This document shows positions 26,501 to 35,523 of a DNA stretch of 64,000 bases, one piece after another (position 1 is the first letter of the stretch; the number at the start of each line of letters is the position of its first letter). A model generated the notes under the pieces. The model saw nothing but the letters and a program-made list of their open reading frames with translations, was not told where the DNA came from and made no database searches. The translations under genes were made by a program, and so were the position numbers. Location of the stretch: assembly GCF_018069625.1 (NCBI RefSeq), contig NZ_CP072941.1, forward strand, positions 1,364,001 through 1,428,000. The letters are read 5' to 3'. This DNA comes from Streptomyces yatensis. Lineage in GTDB: Bacteria; Actinomycetota; Actinomycetes; Streptomycetales; Streptomycetaceae.

Positions 26501-27197
26501 CGCCCGCGGACGCCTCGGCGGGGCGGGTGCCGCCGGCCGCGAGGACGGTGGTGACGATCGCGTCGGCCGCGCCGAGGGCCTCGATCAACTCGGGCTCGGG
26601 GGCCCGCAGCGAGGCGACGAACAGCGGCAGCGGGCGGCCACCGGCGTCCTCCACGGCCCGGCACAGGGCCTCCACGAAGGCGGTGTTGCCGCTCATGTGG
26701 TGGGCGCGGTAGTAGAGCACCGCGATGGTCGGGCCGGTGACGTCGGCCGAGCCGGCGGCGCGGTCGGTGCGCTCCAGCGGACCCCAGGTGGGCGCGGGCG
26801 CGGGCGGTTCGAAGCCATGGCCGGTGAGCAGCACGGTGTCGGAGAGGAACCGGGCGAGCTGGTCGAGGTTGGCGGGCCCGCCGTGGGCGAGGTAGGCGTG
26901 GGCCTCGGCGGCGATGCCGACCGGAACCGTGGACGCCTCCATGAGCTGGGCGTCGGGCGCCTGTTCACCGGTGAGGACGACCACGGGCAGGTCGCCCGCG
27001 AGCAGCGTGTCGAGCCCCTCCTGCCAGGCGCGGATGCCGCCGAGGAGCCGTACGACGACGAGTTCGACGCCGTCGAGGAGGCCGGGGAGGTCATCGAGAG
27101 CGAGGCGGGCCGGGTTGGCGAGGCGGTACGGCACCGGGCCCGTGGCGGCACGGGCGCTCAGCAGGTCGGTGTCGGACGTCGACAGCAGCAGAATCAT
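23556..27197 (-). CDS. cobN: Aerobic cobaltochelatase subunit CobN
   Basis: 1213 aa, the large subunit that inserts cobalt into hydrogenobyrinic acid a,c-diamide together with CobS and CobT-type partners (not in the window). Conserved segments include MVHLGKHGNLEWLPGK, YPFLVNDPGEGTQAKRR, NLVLAILRARQIWGG and NFYSVDPKAVPSRLAW. ATG 27197 (MILLLSTSDTD) is the natural start; GAGGAAGG lies about 11 nt upstream and a B12 riboswitch precedes it, so any longer reading through that leader is spurious. Confidence 0.97.
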   Translation of the reverse strand: MILLLSTSDTDLLSARAATGPVPYRLANPARLALDDLPGLLDGVELVVVRLLGGIRAWQEGLDTLLAGDLPVVVLTGEQAPDAQLMEASTVPVGIAAEAHAYLAHGGPANLDQLARFLSDTVLLTGHGFEPPAPAPTWGPLERTDRAAGSADVTGPTIAVLYYRAHHMSGNTAFVEALCRAVEDAGGRPLPLFVASLRAPEPELIEALGAADAIVTTVLAAGGTRPAEASAGGDDEAWDAGALAALDVPVLQALCLTSSRAAWEENDEGLSPLDAATQVAVPEFDGRLITVPFSFKEVDEDGLPVYAADAERAARVAGIAVRHARLRHIPAADKRLALVLSAYPTKHSRIGNAVGLDTPASAVALLRRLRADGYDLGPEDGPDALPGLVSGDGDDLIRALIEAGGHDQEWLTEEQLARNPVRVPAADYRRWYATLPRELRDAVEEHWGPPPGQMFVDTSRDPEGEIVLAALRRGNLLVVIQPPRGFGENPIAIYHDPDLPPSHHYLAAYRWMATPRADGGFGADAMVHLGKHGNLEWLPGKNAGLSAACGPDAALGDLPLVYPFLVNDPGEGTQAKRRVHATLVDHLVPPMARADSYGDIARLEQLLDEYAAISAMDPAKLPAIRAQIWTLIQAARLDHDLGLEDRPDDDGFDDFLLHVDGWLCEVKDAQIRDGLHVLGTAPAGPARVNLVLAILRARQIWGGTSALPGLREALGLDESAATRTGADEAEERARGLVQAMEDAEWAPEAVEKAVLTLPEEQRPAVSAILDFAAREVVPRLAATTDEIDHAVHALAGGFVPAGPSGSPLRGLVNVLPTGRNFYSVDPKAVPSRLAWETGQALADSLLERYRADNDGQWPKSVGLSLWGTSAMRTSGDDVAEALALLGVRPVWDDASRRVTGLEPVPLDQLGRPRVDVTLRISGFFRDAFPHVVGLLDDAVRLAASLEESDEDNYIRAHTRADLAAHGDERRATTRIFGSRPGTYGAGLLQLIDSRDWRTDADLAEVYTVWGGYAYGRGLEGRPARAEMESAYRRIAVAAKNTDTREHDIADSDDYFQYHGGMVATVRALKGTAPAAYIGDSTRPETVRTRTLHEETSRVFRARVVNPRWIEAMRRHGYKGAFELAATVDYLFGYDATTGVVADWMYDKLAQTYLLDPENRAFLEEANPWALHGMAERLLEAESRGLWDEPDPEVLERVRELYLETEGGLEGGDE

Positions 27198-27239
27198 GCG
27201 ACGGCATGCCTTCCTCGGGGTCCGCGCCCCGGGCGGGTT

Positions 27240-27385
27240 GAAGACGGCGGCAGTTCCTGGCTCGCGCCGCCGCTGCCGTTGGGCAGCCGCCGCGCTCACA
27301 GTGGCGGGACCGCGCCGGATTTCCACCGGCTTCCTACCGTGAGTGCCGTCTTGTGCGTTCGGCGGGCCGGGACCGACCCACCGCT
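27240..27385 (-). promoter_or_regulatory. Cobalamin riboswitch in the cobN leader
   Basis: Read on the minus strand, the leader has the class hallmarks: AAGCCGGTGGAAATCCGG, then GCGGTCCCGCCACTGTG and, further on, GAGCCAGGAACTGCCGCC. GGTGGG pairing segments lie at the 5' side. A short hairpin (GGGG-CCCC) follows just before the cobN ribosome-binding site, which could be masked when B12 is bound. This is a classic B12 feedback element, here serving only cobN. Confidence 0.92.
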
Positions 27386-27479
27386 GAGCATAGTAAGCGT
27401 TGCTGACCTGCCACGGGACGGTGAGTTCCGGCCTGGCCGGGGCGGTGGGCCGGACCGGATCGTCGGTATGCTCGCCGCC

Positions 27480-29117
27480 ATGTCCCTCCCCCCGACAACC
27501 ACCCCATCCGGGGATGAAACCCCCGTGCGCGGGCGCGATGACGCCTGTCCGGGCGCGCTGCGGCTGCACCCGGCGGACGACGGTTCGCTCGCCCGGATCC
27601 GGGTGCCGGGCGGGCTACTGACGGCCCGTCAGGCGCTGGCGCTGGGGCGGGTGGCCGAGGAGCTGGGCGACGGGCGGCTGGACATCACCTCACGGGGCAA
27701 TCTGCAGGTGCGCGGCTTGGCCGCGGGGTGCGGCGCGGAGCTGGCGGCCCGGCTGCGGGCGGCCGGACTGCTGCCCTCCGACCGCCATGACCGGGTGCGC
27801 AACATCGTGGCGTCGCCGCTGTCCGGCCTGGACGGCGAGGGGCATGCGGATGTGGTGGCGTGGGTGCGGGAGTTGGACGCCGTGCTGTGCGACGACACAC
27901 CGGCGGGGGGCGGGGAATTGTCGGGCTTGTCGGGCAGGTTCCTGTTCGCGCTGGACGATGGGCGTGGCGATGTGGCCACCTTGGCCGCGGATGTGACATT
28001 GATCGCAACGCCGGACGGTGGAGCGGTGCTACGGGTCGGCGGTCCGCCGCCGGGCCCCGGTGCGCCGTCGCCGTCGGCGGCGGGGACACGCCCGGCCGCG
28101 GCAGCGCGGCGGGAGTCTCGTACGGCCGGGTCGACGGCAGGGGGTGGTCTCCGGGTACGCGGCGAGGACGCGCCGCGTGCGGCGGCGCTGGCCGCGGTGG
28201 AGTTCCTGGCCAAGGCCCGTGAGAGCGGCACCCGGGCGTGGCGGGTACGCGAACTCCCCGTGCGACACGCCGTCATGACCGAGGGATTGGCCGCGCGACT
28301 CGCCGACGCGGGCATCGAGGCCGTACCCGTGGAGCATGAACCGGCGCCCCGCGCCACGCCACCCGCCCCCGGGCCGGTCCCCGGCCCGAACGGGCGTCAC
28401 GCGCTCTCCGTCGCGCTCCCCCTGGGCCGGGTGAGCGCCGCGCAGTGGCGGCTGCTCGCCGGGCTCGCCTCCCGGAGCGGGGCCGCTGAGCTGCGTATGA
28501 CACCCTGGCGCGGCGTGGTGCTCCCCGGGTTCGCCCCGGACGACACGCGCGGTGCCTTGTCCGAACTGTCCGACGCGGGACTGGTGACCACGCCGGACTC
28601 ACCGTGGCTCGGGGTCGGCGCGTGCACGGGGCGGCCGGGCTGCGCCAAGTCCCTGGCGGATGTGCGGGCCGACACGGCCCGCATGGTGGCGGACCCGGTG
28701 CTACGGCGCTCGGGTACGGCACGGGCGGCCACGGACCCGGCGCGCGGGACCTCGGGCACGGCCCGGGGAGCCGCGGACACGGTCGGGGTGGCCGCGAACG
28801 CGGCGGGAGCGGTCGCGGACGGTCCGAAGCCGCGGCCGGTGAGCGGCCCGGCGTACGGCGGCGGCACACCGTACGGCGGCGGCCCGGCCGGGCCCGGTCC
28901 GCTGCCGGTGTACGTCTCCGGCTGTGAACGGCGCTGCGGTCACCCCGGGGGCCGCTGGGTGGACGCGCTGGCGACCGGCGACACGGACTACCGCGTCACC
29001 GTGCGGGGCGCGAGGGGAGACACGCCGGAGGCGGAGAGCTCGGACAGCTCGAACAGCGTGGATGTGACAGCAGAGCAGTTGGCCGGCGCGGTCGCGGCGG
29101 CCCGTGGAACGACATGA
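27480..29117 (+). CDS. cobG: Precorrin-3B synthase (CobG)
   Basis: 545 aa, related to nitrite/sulfite reductases; makes the ring hydroxylation and lactone of precorrin-3B in the oxygen-dependent pathway. Ferredoxin-like half-domains include [16 protein letters not shown] and [15 protein letters not shown]. Four cysteines for the [4Fe-4S]/siroheme site appear as ACTGRPGC and [11 protein letters not shown], but about 75 residues of Ala/Gly/Thr-rich low complexity (roughly 395-470) separate the two pairs. The start is ATG 27480, or 27468. The gene is divergent from cobN and overlaps cobH by ATGA. Confidence 0.9.
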   Translation: MSLPPTTTPSGDETPVRGRDDACPGALRLHPADDGSLARIRVPGGLLTARQALALGRVAEELGDGRLDITSRGNLQVRGLAAGCGAELAARLRAAGLLPSDRHDRVRNIVASPLSGLDGEGHADVVAWVRELDAVLCDDTPAGGGELSGLSGRFLFALDDGRGDVATLAADVTLIATPDGGAVLRVGGPPPGPGAPSPSAAGTRPAAAARRESRTAGSTAGGGLRVRGEDAPRAAALAAVEFLAKARESGTRAWRVRELPVRHAVMTEGLAARLADAGIEAVPVEHEPAPRATPPAPGPVPGPNGRHALSVALPLGRVSAAQWRLLAGLASRSGAAELRMTPWRGVVLPGFAPDDTRGALSELSDAGLVTTPDSPWLGVGACTGRPGCAKSLADVRADTARMVADPVLRRSGTARAATDPARGTSGTARGAADTVGVAANAAGAVADGPKPRPVSGPAYGGGTPYGGGPAGPGPLPVYVSGCERRCGHPGGRWVDALATGDTDYRVTVRGARGDTPEAESSDSSNSVDVTAEQLAGAVAAARGTT

Positions 29118-29764
29118 TCGAGGACACCGTGTTCGACTACGAGAAGGACGGGGCGGCCATCTACCGCGCGTCCTTTGCCACCATCCGTGCCGAGGCCGAC
29201 CTCGGCGGGCTCCCCGCCGACGTCGGCCAGGTGGCGGTGCGGATGATCCACGCCTGCGGCATGGTCGACCTGGTCAAGGACCTCGCGTACACCCCCGAGG
29301 TGGTCTCCCGCGCCCGCGCCGCGCTGCGGTCCGGCGCGCCGGTGCTCTGCGACGCGCGCATGGTCGCCAGCGGGGTCACCCGCAAGCGGCTGCCCGCCGA
29401 CAACGAGGTCATCTGCACCCTCACGGACCCCGCCGTACCGGAGTTGGCGCGGCGCATGGGCACCACGCGCAGCGCCGCCGCGCTGGAGCTGTGGCGGGAC
29501 CGGCTCGACGGGGCGGTGGTGGCGGTGGGCAACGCCCCCACGGCGCTCTTCCGGCTGCTGGAGATGATCGAAGAAGAAGGGCCGGGCGCGCCGCGCCCGG
29601 CCGCCGTGATCGGTGTGCCGGTGGGCTTCATCGGCGCCGCCGAGTCCAAGGAGGCGCTGGCCGGGCATCCGGCGGCGCTCGACCACCTGGTGGTGCACGG
29701 CCGGCGGGGCGGCAGTGCCATCGCGGCGGCCGCGATCAACGCGATAGCGAGCGAGGAAGAGTGA
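29114..29764 (+). CDS. cobH: Precorrin-8X methylmutase
   Basis: 216 aa; moves the C-11 methyl to C-12 to give hydrogenobyrinic acid. The catalytic His is His46 in [32 protein letters not shown] and [14 protein letters not shown] are the conserved substrate-binding parts. Its ATG overlaps the cobG stop (ATGA) and its stop overlaps the next start (GTGA), so the three genes are translationally coupled. Confidence 0.96.
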   Translation: MIEDTVFDYEKDGAAIYRASFATIRAEADLGGLPADVGQVAVRMIHACGMVDLVKDLAYTPEVVSRARAALRSGAPVLCDARMVASGVTRKRLPADNEVICTLTDPAVPELARRMGTTRSAAALELWRDRLDGAVVAVGNAPTALFRLLEMIEEEGPGAPRPAAVIGVPVGFIGAAESKEALAGHPAALDHLVVHGRRGGSAIAAAAINAIASEEE

Positions 29765-31260
29765 GCGAGCAGCAGACGGGCCGGCTCTACGGTGTGGGGC
29801 TCGGCCCCGGCGACCCCTCCCTGATGACCGTACGCGCCGTGGAGGTCATCGCCGAGGCCGATGTCATCGCGTACCACAGCGCCCGTCATGGGCGCAGCAT
29901 CGCGCGCTCCATCGCCGAGCGGCATCTGCGGCCCGACCACATCGAGGAGCGGCTGGTCTATCCGGTCACCACGGAGACCACCGACCATCCGGGCGGTTAT
30001 CGCGGCGCGATGGACGAGTTCTACGCGGACGCGGCCGCCAGGCTCGCCGCGCATCTGGACGCGGGGCGCACGGTCGCGGTGCTCGCGGAGGGCGATCCGC
30101 TCTTCTACGGGTCGTATATGCACATGCACAAGCGGCTCGCCGACCGCTACCCCACCGAGGTCATCCCCGGTGTCACCTCGGTCAGCGCGGCGGCCGCCCG
30201 GCTCGGCGTGCCGCTGGTGGAGGGCGAGGAGGTGCTGACGGTCCTCCCCGGCACCCTGCCGGAGGAGGAGTTGACGGCCCGGCTGGCGACGACGGACTCG
30301 GCGGCCGTGATGAAGCTCGGCCGGACCTTCCCGACGGTGCGGCGCGCGCTGGAGCGGTCGGGGCGGCTCGCGGACGCGCGCTATGTGGAGCGCGCCACGA
30401 TGGACGCGGAGCGAACCGCCCGGCTGGCCGAGGTCGACCCGGAGTCGGTGCCGTACTTCTCGATGGCGGTGCTGCCCAGCCGGGTGGACGCGCCGCGCGA
30501 GGAGTCCGGTCCGGGCGAGGTCGTGGTCGTCGGCCTGGGTCCGGCCGGTCCGCTGTGGCTCACCCCCGAGGCGCGGGCCGAACTGGCCGCCGCACAGGAT
30601 CTGGTGGGCTACAGCACCTATCTGGACCGGGTGCCGGTACGGCCGGGCCAGCGGCGCCACGCCTCCGACAACAAGGTCGAGTCCGTACGCGCCGAATTCG
30701 CCCTCGACCTCGCCCGGCGGGGCCGGCGTGTCGCCGTGGTCTCCTCCGGCGACCCCGGCGTGTTCGCCATGGCCACCGCCGTCCTGGAGGCCGCCTCCGA
30801 GGACCCCTACCGCGAGGTCCCGGTACGGATCGTCCCCGGCATGACGGCGGCCCACGCCGCCGCCGCCCGGGCCGGCGCCCCGCTCGGCCACGACTACGCG
30901 GTGATCTCCCTCTCCGACCGGCTCAAGCCCTGGGAGGTCATCGCCGAACGGCTGCGCGCCGCCGCCGCGGCCGACCTGGTGCTCGCCCTCTACAACCCCG
31001 GCTCCCGCAGCCGCGTCTGGCAGGTGGGCAAGGCCCGCGAACTCCTGCTGGAGCACCGCGCCCCCGACACACCCGTGGTCCTGGGCCGCGACATCGGCGG
31101 CCCCGGCGAACGGGTGCGGATCGTCCGCCTGGCCGACCTCGACCCGGCCGATGTCGACATGCGCACGATCCTGCTGGTGGGCTCCTCCCAGACCCGCACG
31201 GTCCGCCGCGGCGACGGCACCGAGGTCGTCTGGACGCCACGCCGGTATCCGGAGGGCTAG
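29761..31260 (+). CDS. cobIJ: Fused CobI-CobJ: precorrin-2 C20- and precorrin-3B C17-methyltransferase
   Basis: 499 aa. CobI occupies residues 1 to about 245 ([39 protein letters not shown]). CobJ follows from about 252 ([46 protein letters not shown]). Both are SAM-dependent tetrapyrrole methyltransferase folds acting in succession on either side of CobG. GTG 29761 overlaps the cobH stop and GAGGAAGA precedes it. Confidence 0.96.
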   Translation: MSEQQTGRLYGVGLGPGDPSLMTVRAVEVIAEADVIAYHSARHGRSIARSIAERHLRPDHIEERLVYPVTTETTDHPGGYRGAMDEFYADAAARLAAHLDAGRTVAVLAEGDPLFYGSYMHMHKRLADRYPTEVIPGVTSVSAAAARLGVPLVEGEEVLTVLPGTLPEEELTARLATTDSAAVMKLGRTFPTVRRALERSGRLADARYVERATMDAERTARLAEVDPESVPYFSMAVLPSRVDAPREESGPGEVVVVGLGPAGPLWLTPEARAELAAAQDLVGYSTYLDRVPVRPGQRRHASDNKVESVRAEFALDLARRGRRVAVVSSGDPGVFAMATAVLEAASEDPYREVPVRIVPGMTAAHAAAARAGAPLGHDYAVISLSDRLKPWEVIAERLRAAAAADLVLALYNPGSRSRVWQVGKARELLLEHRAPDTPVVLGRDIGGPGERVRIVRLADLDPADVDMRTILLVGSSQTRTVRRGDGTEVVWTPRRYPEG

Positions 31261-31267
31261 CCTCCGG
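31249..31267. terminator. Bidirectional hairpin at the cobIJ/cobK junction
   Basis: CCGGAGG / CCTCCGG arms around GCTAG, including the cobIJ stop codon. It sits in the 9-bp gap between two convergent genes. Confidence 0.6.
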
Positions 31268-31269
31268 GC

Positions 31270-32031
31270 TCAGGCCAGGGTCGTACGGAGCCAGTCGGCG
31301 GCTTCGGCGGGGGTCTCGGCCACCGGGACGCCCTGAGGGGCGGGCGGGCGGCGGATGACGACGACCGGGATCCCGGCGGCGCGGGCCGCGGCGAGTTTGG
31401 GGGCAGTGGCGTGGGCGCCGCTGTCCTTGGTGACCAGCACCTCGATGCGGTGGCGGCGCAGCAGCTCCGCCTCGCCGTCGAGGGTGAACGGGCCGCGGTC
31501 GAGGATCACCGCCATCCGGGGCGGGACCGGCGGCTCGGGGGCGTCGACCGAGCGGACCAGGAACCATGGCTCGGTGAGGTGGGCGAAGGTGGCCAGGCCC
31601 ATGCGGCCCGTCGTGAGGAAGATCCGCTCCCCCAGGGCCGGGGCCAGCCGCGCCGCGTCGGCCAGTGAGCCGGCCGTATGCCAGCGGTCGCCCGGGCCGG
31701 GTACCCAGCCGGGACGGCGCAGGGCGAGCAGGGGAACATGGACGTCGGCGGCCGCCCGGGCCGCGTGGGAACTGATCGTGTCGGCGAAAGGATGGGTGGC
31801 GTCGATGAGCGCGTCCACCTGGTGCTCGCGGAGCCAGCGGGCCATGCCCTCGGCGCCCCCGAACCCGCCGATCCGCACCTGCCCCACGGGCAGCCGCGGC
31901 GCGGCGACCCGGCCCGCGAGGGAGCTGGTGACGCGCAGGGCGGGGTCGTCGGCGAGCTCCCCGGCGAGGCGGCGCGCCTCGGTGGTGCCGCCGAGGATGA
32001 GCACATGGCGCCGCGCCGGTGCGCTGTTCAT
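31270..32031 (-). CDS. cobK: Precorrin-6A reductase
   Basis: 253 aa. NADPH reduction of precorrin-6A at the C18-C19 double bond. Family motifs are LILGGTTEARRLA, VDALIDATHPFA, TTGRMGLATF and VTKDSGAHATAPKLAAA. ATG 32031 has AAAGG 6 nt upstream. It is divergent from cbiD across only 53 bp, so promoters overlap or face each other closely. Confidence 0.95.
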   Translation of the reverse strand: MNSAPARRHVLILGGTTEARRLAGELADDPALRVTSSLAGRVAAPRLPVGQVRIGGFGGAEGMARWLREHQVDALIDATHPFADTISSHAARAAADVHVPLLALRRPGWVPGPGDRWHTAGSLADAARLAPALGERIFLTTGRMGLATFAHLTEPWFLVRSVDAPEPPVPPRMAVILDRGPFTLDGEAELLRRHRIEVLVTKDSGAHATAPKLAAARAAGIPVVVIRRPPAPQGVPVAETPAEAADWLRTTLA

Positions 32032-32084
32032 CGGGTGCCTTTCGTCGTCCGTGCGCCCGTCATCGTATGCGCGGCGGCCTGCCC

Positions 32085-33245
32085 ATGGCTGAGACGGAGG
32101 CCGAGGCGGGGACGGAGGCCAAGGCGGCCGGGGGGCGGAGCGCCCAGCTGGAGCGGTCGGGGCTGCGGCACGGCTGGACCACCGGGGCGTGTGCCACAGC
32201 CGCGACGACGGCCGCGTACACCGCGCTGCTGAGCGGGGAGTTTCCCGACCCGGTGAGCATCGAACTGCCCAAGGGGCAGCGGCCCGCCTTCGCGCTCGCG
32301 ACCGAGGAGCTGTCGGCGGGCCACGCCATGGCCGCGGTCGTCAAGGACGCGGGCGACGACCCGGATGTGACCCACGGCGCACTGGTCCGGGCCACGGTAC
32401 GGGCCCTGCCGCCCGGCGGCGGAGTGGTCTTCCGGGCCGGTCCGGGCGTCGGCACGGTCACCCGGCCCGGGCTGCCGCTCCCGGTGGGCGAACCGGCCAT
32501 CAACCCCGTGCCGCGCCAGATGATGCGCGACCACATCGCCGCGGTCGCGGCCCGGCACGGCGGCACCGGTGACGTCGAGATCGAGATCTCGGTGGACCAC
32601 GGCGAGGAGATCGCCCGCTCCACCTGGAATCCGCGTCTGGGCATCCTCGGCGGGCTGTCCATCCTCGGCACGACGGGCATCGTGGTGCCCTACTCCTGCT
32701 CGGCGTGGATCGACAGCATCCGGCGCGGCGTGGATGTCGCACGCGCTGCGGGGCGCCGCCATGTGGTGGGCTGTACGGGCTCGACGTCCGAGAAGGTGGC
32801 GGTGGCCGTGCACGGGCTGCCGCAGGACGCGCTGCTGGACATGGGCGACTTCGCGGGGGCGGTGCTGAAGTATCTGCGCCGCCATCCGGTGGACCGGCTG
32901 ACAGTCGCCGGCGGCTTCGCCAAGCTCTCCAAGCTGGCCGCCGGGCATCTGGATCTGCACTCCGCACGCTCCCAGGTGGACAAGGGGTTCCTCGCGGACC
33001 TGGCCCGCCGGGGCGGGGCGGACGAGCAGCTGGCGGAGGCGGTGGCGAGGGCCAACACCGGCCTGGAGACGGTGCAGTTGTGCTCCGCCCGTGGCGTACC
33101 CCTCGGCGACCTGGTCGCCGCGGCGGCCCGCGACACGGCGCTGGGGGTGCTGCGCGGGGCACCGGTGGCGGTGGACGTGATCTGCATCGACCGCGCGGGC
33201 ACGATCGTGGGCCGCGCCGAACCCCGCGGCCCCCGGGAGCGCTGA
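32085..33245 (+). CDS. cbiD: Cobalt-precorrin-5B C1-methyltransferase (CbiD)
   Basis: 386 aa. Conserved parts are LRHGWTTGACATAATTAAY, INPVPRQMM, NPRLGILGGLSILGTTGIV and GGFAKLSKLAAGHLDLHS. CbiD is named for the anaerobic route but occurs here with the oxygen-dependent enzymes, replacing CobF. ATG 32085 is preferred; ATG 32067 in frame is possible, and neither has a strong ribosome-binding site. Confidence 0.95.
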   Translation: MAETEAEAGTEAKAAGGRSAQLERSGLRHGWTTGACATAATTAAYTALLSGEFPDPVSIELPKGQRPAFALATEELSAGHAMAAVVKDAGDDPDVTHGALVRATVRALPPGGGVVFRAGPGVGTVTRPGLPLPVGEPAINPVPRQMMRDHIAAVAARHGGTGDVEIEISVDHGEEIARSTWNPRLGILGGLSILGTTGIVVPYSCSAWIDSIRRGVDVARAAGRRHVVGCTGSTSEKVAVAVHGLPQDALLDMGDFAGAVLKYLRRHPVDRLTVAGGFAKLSKLAAGHLDLHSARSQVDKGFLADLARRGGADEQLAEAVARANTGLETVQLCSARGVPLGDLVAAAARDTALGVLRGAPVAVDVICIDRAGTIVGRAEPRGPRER

Positions 33246-33259
33246 CCCGGCTCGCCAGC

Positions 33260-33364
33260 GGCGCGATGCGGCACGGCGCCCGGCGCGATGCGGTGCGGCG
33301 CCCGGCGCGATGCGGTGTCCGGCGCGATGCCGCACGGCGCCCGGCGCGATGCGGTGCGGTGTCC
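33260..33364. repeat. Five tandem 22/17-bp repeats between cbiD and cobM
   Basis: Units start at 33260, 33282, 33304, 33321 and 33343, each beginning GGCGCGATGC and ending in GGCGCCC or GGTGTCC. Four are 22 bp and the third is 17 bp. The array lies in the gap between two convergent genes and is not coding. Confidence 0.9.
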
Positions 33365-33404
33365 ACGCCCATGCGTCACCACCGGGGCCGCTGCGCCGGT
33401 GTCG

Positions 33405-34181
33405 TCAGGCGGCTGGGCCTTGTGGGTGGCAGGGCTCGTGGGGGCGTTCGCGGTCCGAGGAGTAGAGGTGGCTGTCGCGGAACTGCTCGGCGCCGAGGGT
33501 GCGGCCCACGATGATCACCGCCGTCCGCACCACGCCCGCCGCCTTCACCTGGGCCGCGATGTCGTCCAGCGTGCCGCGGAGCACCAGTTCGTCGGGGCGG
33601 CTGGCCATGGCGACCACGGCCGCCGGGCAGTCGGCGCCATAGTGCGGGAGGAGTTCGCCGACGACGCGGTCCACATAGCGGGCGGCGAGATGCAGCACGA
33701 GGAGGGCGCCGCTACGGCCGAGAGTGGCGAGGTCCTCCCCTTCCGGCATGGGGGTGGCCTGCTGGGCGATGCGGGTGAGGATGACGGTCTGGCCGACGGT
33801 CGGCACCGTCAGCTCGCGCTTCAGCGCGGCCGCCGCGGCGGCGAAGGCGGGGACGCCCGGGACGACGTCGTACGGAACGCTGGCGGCGTCGAGGCGGCGC
33901 ATCTGCTCGGCGACGGCGCTGAAGACCGACGGGTCCCCGGAGTGGAGGCGGGCCACGTCATGGCCCGCCTCATGGGCGGCGACGAACTCGGCGGTGATCT
34001 GGTCGAGGTCGAGCCGGGCGGTGTCGACGAGGCGGGCGTCCGGCGGGCATTCGGCGAGCAGTTCACGCGGCACCAGGCTGCCCGCGTACAGACACACCTG
34101 GCAGCGGGCCAGGGTCCGGGCGCCGCGCACCGTGATCAGATCGGCGGCGCCGGGGCCCGCGCCGATGAAGTACACCGTCAT
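33405..34181 (-). CDS. cobM: Precorrin-4 C11-methyltransferase
   Basis: 258 aa, tetrapyrrole methylase fold: VYFIGAGPGAADLITVRG, LHSGDPSVFSAVAEQ, VVPGVPAFAAAAA and VILTRIAQQATPMP. It methylates C11 of precorrin-4. ATG 34181 overlaps the cobL stop (ATGA) and has AAGGAG 7 nt upstream. It is the last gene of the long minus-strand series that starts with mutA. Confidence 0.96.
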   Translation of the reverse strand: MTVYFIGAGPGAADLITVRGARTLARCQVCLYAGSLVPRELLAECPPDARLVDTARLDLDQITAEFVAAHEAGHDVARLHSGDPSVFSAVAEQMRRLDAASVPYDVVPGVPAFAAAAAALKRELTVPTVGQTVILTRIAQQATPMPEGEDLATLGRSGALLVLHLAARYVDRVVGELLPHYGADCPAAVVAMASRPDELVLRGTLDDIAAQVKAAGVVRTAVIIVGRTLGAEQFRDSHLYSSDRERPHEPCHPQGPAA

Positions 34182-35473
34182 CGTGTCTCTCCTTGAGCGG
34201 CTTCGACGGATCCCGCGGGATCGGCGGCATGCCCGCCAGCGCCTCGGGAGTCGGGCGGTTTGGTCGCGGACCACTGGGTGACCGGCATCGCCTGCCGCCA
34301 GCCGGTGAAGCCCCCGACCGGGGTGGCGTGGGAGACGGCGAGGCGGACGAGGTCGCCGCCGTGGCGGCGGTACCGGTCCGCGAGCAGTGCCTCGGACTCC
34401 AGGGTCACGGTGTTGGCGACGATCCGGCCGCCCGGCCGCAGGGCCGCCCAGCACGCCTCCAGCACCCCGGGGGCGGTCAGGCCGCCGCCGATGAACACCG
34501 CGTCGGGGGCGGGCAGTCCGGCCAGGGCGTCCGGGGCGGCGCCGGTGACGACGGTCAGGCCGGGCACACCGAGCGCGGCGGCGTTGCGGCCGATGCGCTC
34601 GGCGCGCACCGGGTCGCGTTCGACCGAGACCGCCCGGCAGGTGCGGTGGGCGCGCATCCACTCCACGGCGATGGAGCCCGAGCCGCCGCCGACGTCCCAC
34701 AGCAGCTCTCCGGGGGCGGGCGCGAGCGCGGCGAGGGTGGCGGCCCGCACATGGCGCTTGGTGAGCTGTCCGTCGTGGTCGTACGCCGCGTCGGGCAGCC
34801 CCGGCGCGAGCGACAGCGGCCGGGCGCCGTCCGCCGGGGCGCAGTCGACGGCGATGACGTTCAGGGGGTCGCCGGGCGGATGGGGCCACTTCTCGGCCGT
34901 GCCCTCCACACAGCGTTCCCGCCCGCTCCCCAACCGCTCCAGCACCCGCATCCGGCTCGGGCCGAAGCCGCGGTCCCCGAGCAACGCGGCCACCTGGGCG
35001 GGGGTTTCGGCGCCCGCGCTGAGCACGAGCAGCCGCCGTCCGGCGTACAGCTCACGGTTCAGCGTGGCCGGCGGGCGGCCGACGAGGCTGATCACCTCGG
35101 TCTCCTCCAGCGCCCAGCCGAGCCGCGCACAGGCCAGGGAGACGGACGAGGGATGGGGCAGCACCCGCAGCCGCTCGGCGCCCAGCAGCTCGGCCAGGGT
35201 GCGGCCGATGCCGAAGAACATGGGGTCGCCGCTGGCCAGCACGCAGACCCGCCGCCCGGTGTGCGCGGCGAACAGCCCGGGGACGGCGGGGCGCAGCGGG
35301 GACGGCCACGGCACCCGCTCGCCGTGGCACTCCGGCGGCAGCAGGCCCAGATGGCGCCGTCCGCCGATGACCACCTCGGCGGTGCGCAACGCCTCGCGGG
35401 CCGCGGGGCCGAGCCCGTCCCAGCCGTCGGCGCCGATGCCGATGACGGTCACGGGGGGAGGCGGCGGGCTCAC
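34178..35473 (-). CDS. cobL: Precorrin-6Y C5,15-methyltransferase (decarboxylating)
   Basis: 431 aa with two domains: CbiE-like N-terminus (VIGIGADGWDGLGPAA, ASGDPMFFGIG, HPSSVSLACARLGW) and CbiT-like C-terminus from about 230 (LTKRHVRAATLAAL, LLWDVGGGSGSIAVEW, VFIGGG). It methylates C5 and C15 and removes the acetate carboxylate on C12. GTG 35473 has GAGG 8 nt upstream; GTG 35506 in frame is a longer alternative without a good site. Confidence 0.95.
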   Translation of the reverse strand: MSPPPPPVTVIGIGADGWDGLGPAAREALRTAEVVIGGRRHLGLLPPECHGERVPWPSPLRPAVPGLFAAHTGRRVCVLASGDPMFFGIGRTLAELLGAERLRVLPHPSSVSLACARLGWALEETEVISLVGRPPATLNRELYAGRRLLVLSAGAETPAQVAALLGDRGFGPSRMRVLERLGSGRERCVEGTAEKWPHPPGDPLNVIAVDCAPADGARPLSLAPGLPDAAYDHDGQLTKRHVRAATLAALAPAPGELLWDVGGGSGSIAVEWMRAHRTCRAVSVERDPVRAERIGRNAAALGVPGLTVVTGAAPDALAGLPAPDAVFIGGGLTAPGVLEACWAALRPGGRIVANTVTLESEALLADRYRRHGGDLVRLAVSHATPVGGFTGWRQAMPVTQWSATKPPDSRGAGGHAADPAGSVEAAQGETR

Positions 35474-35523
35474 GGTGGTCACCTCACGGGTCGGGGAACG
35501 GTCCACGAAACTCTACTGACCTG

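Noticed and set aside
27198..27569. N-terminal extension of cobN
   Set aside because: It would translate through the B12 riboswitch; the conserved protein starts at ATG 27197.
23922..29117. Very long plus-strand frame ending with cobG
   Set aside because: The part before 27468 is antisense to cobN and low in recognisable structure; CobG begins at the ATG near 27480.
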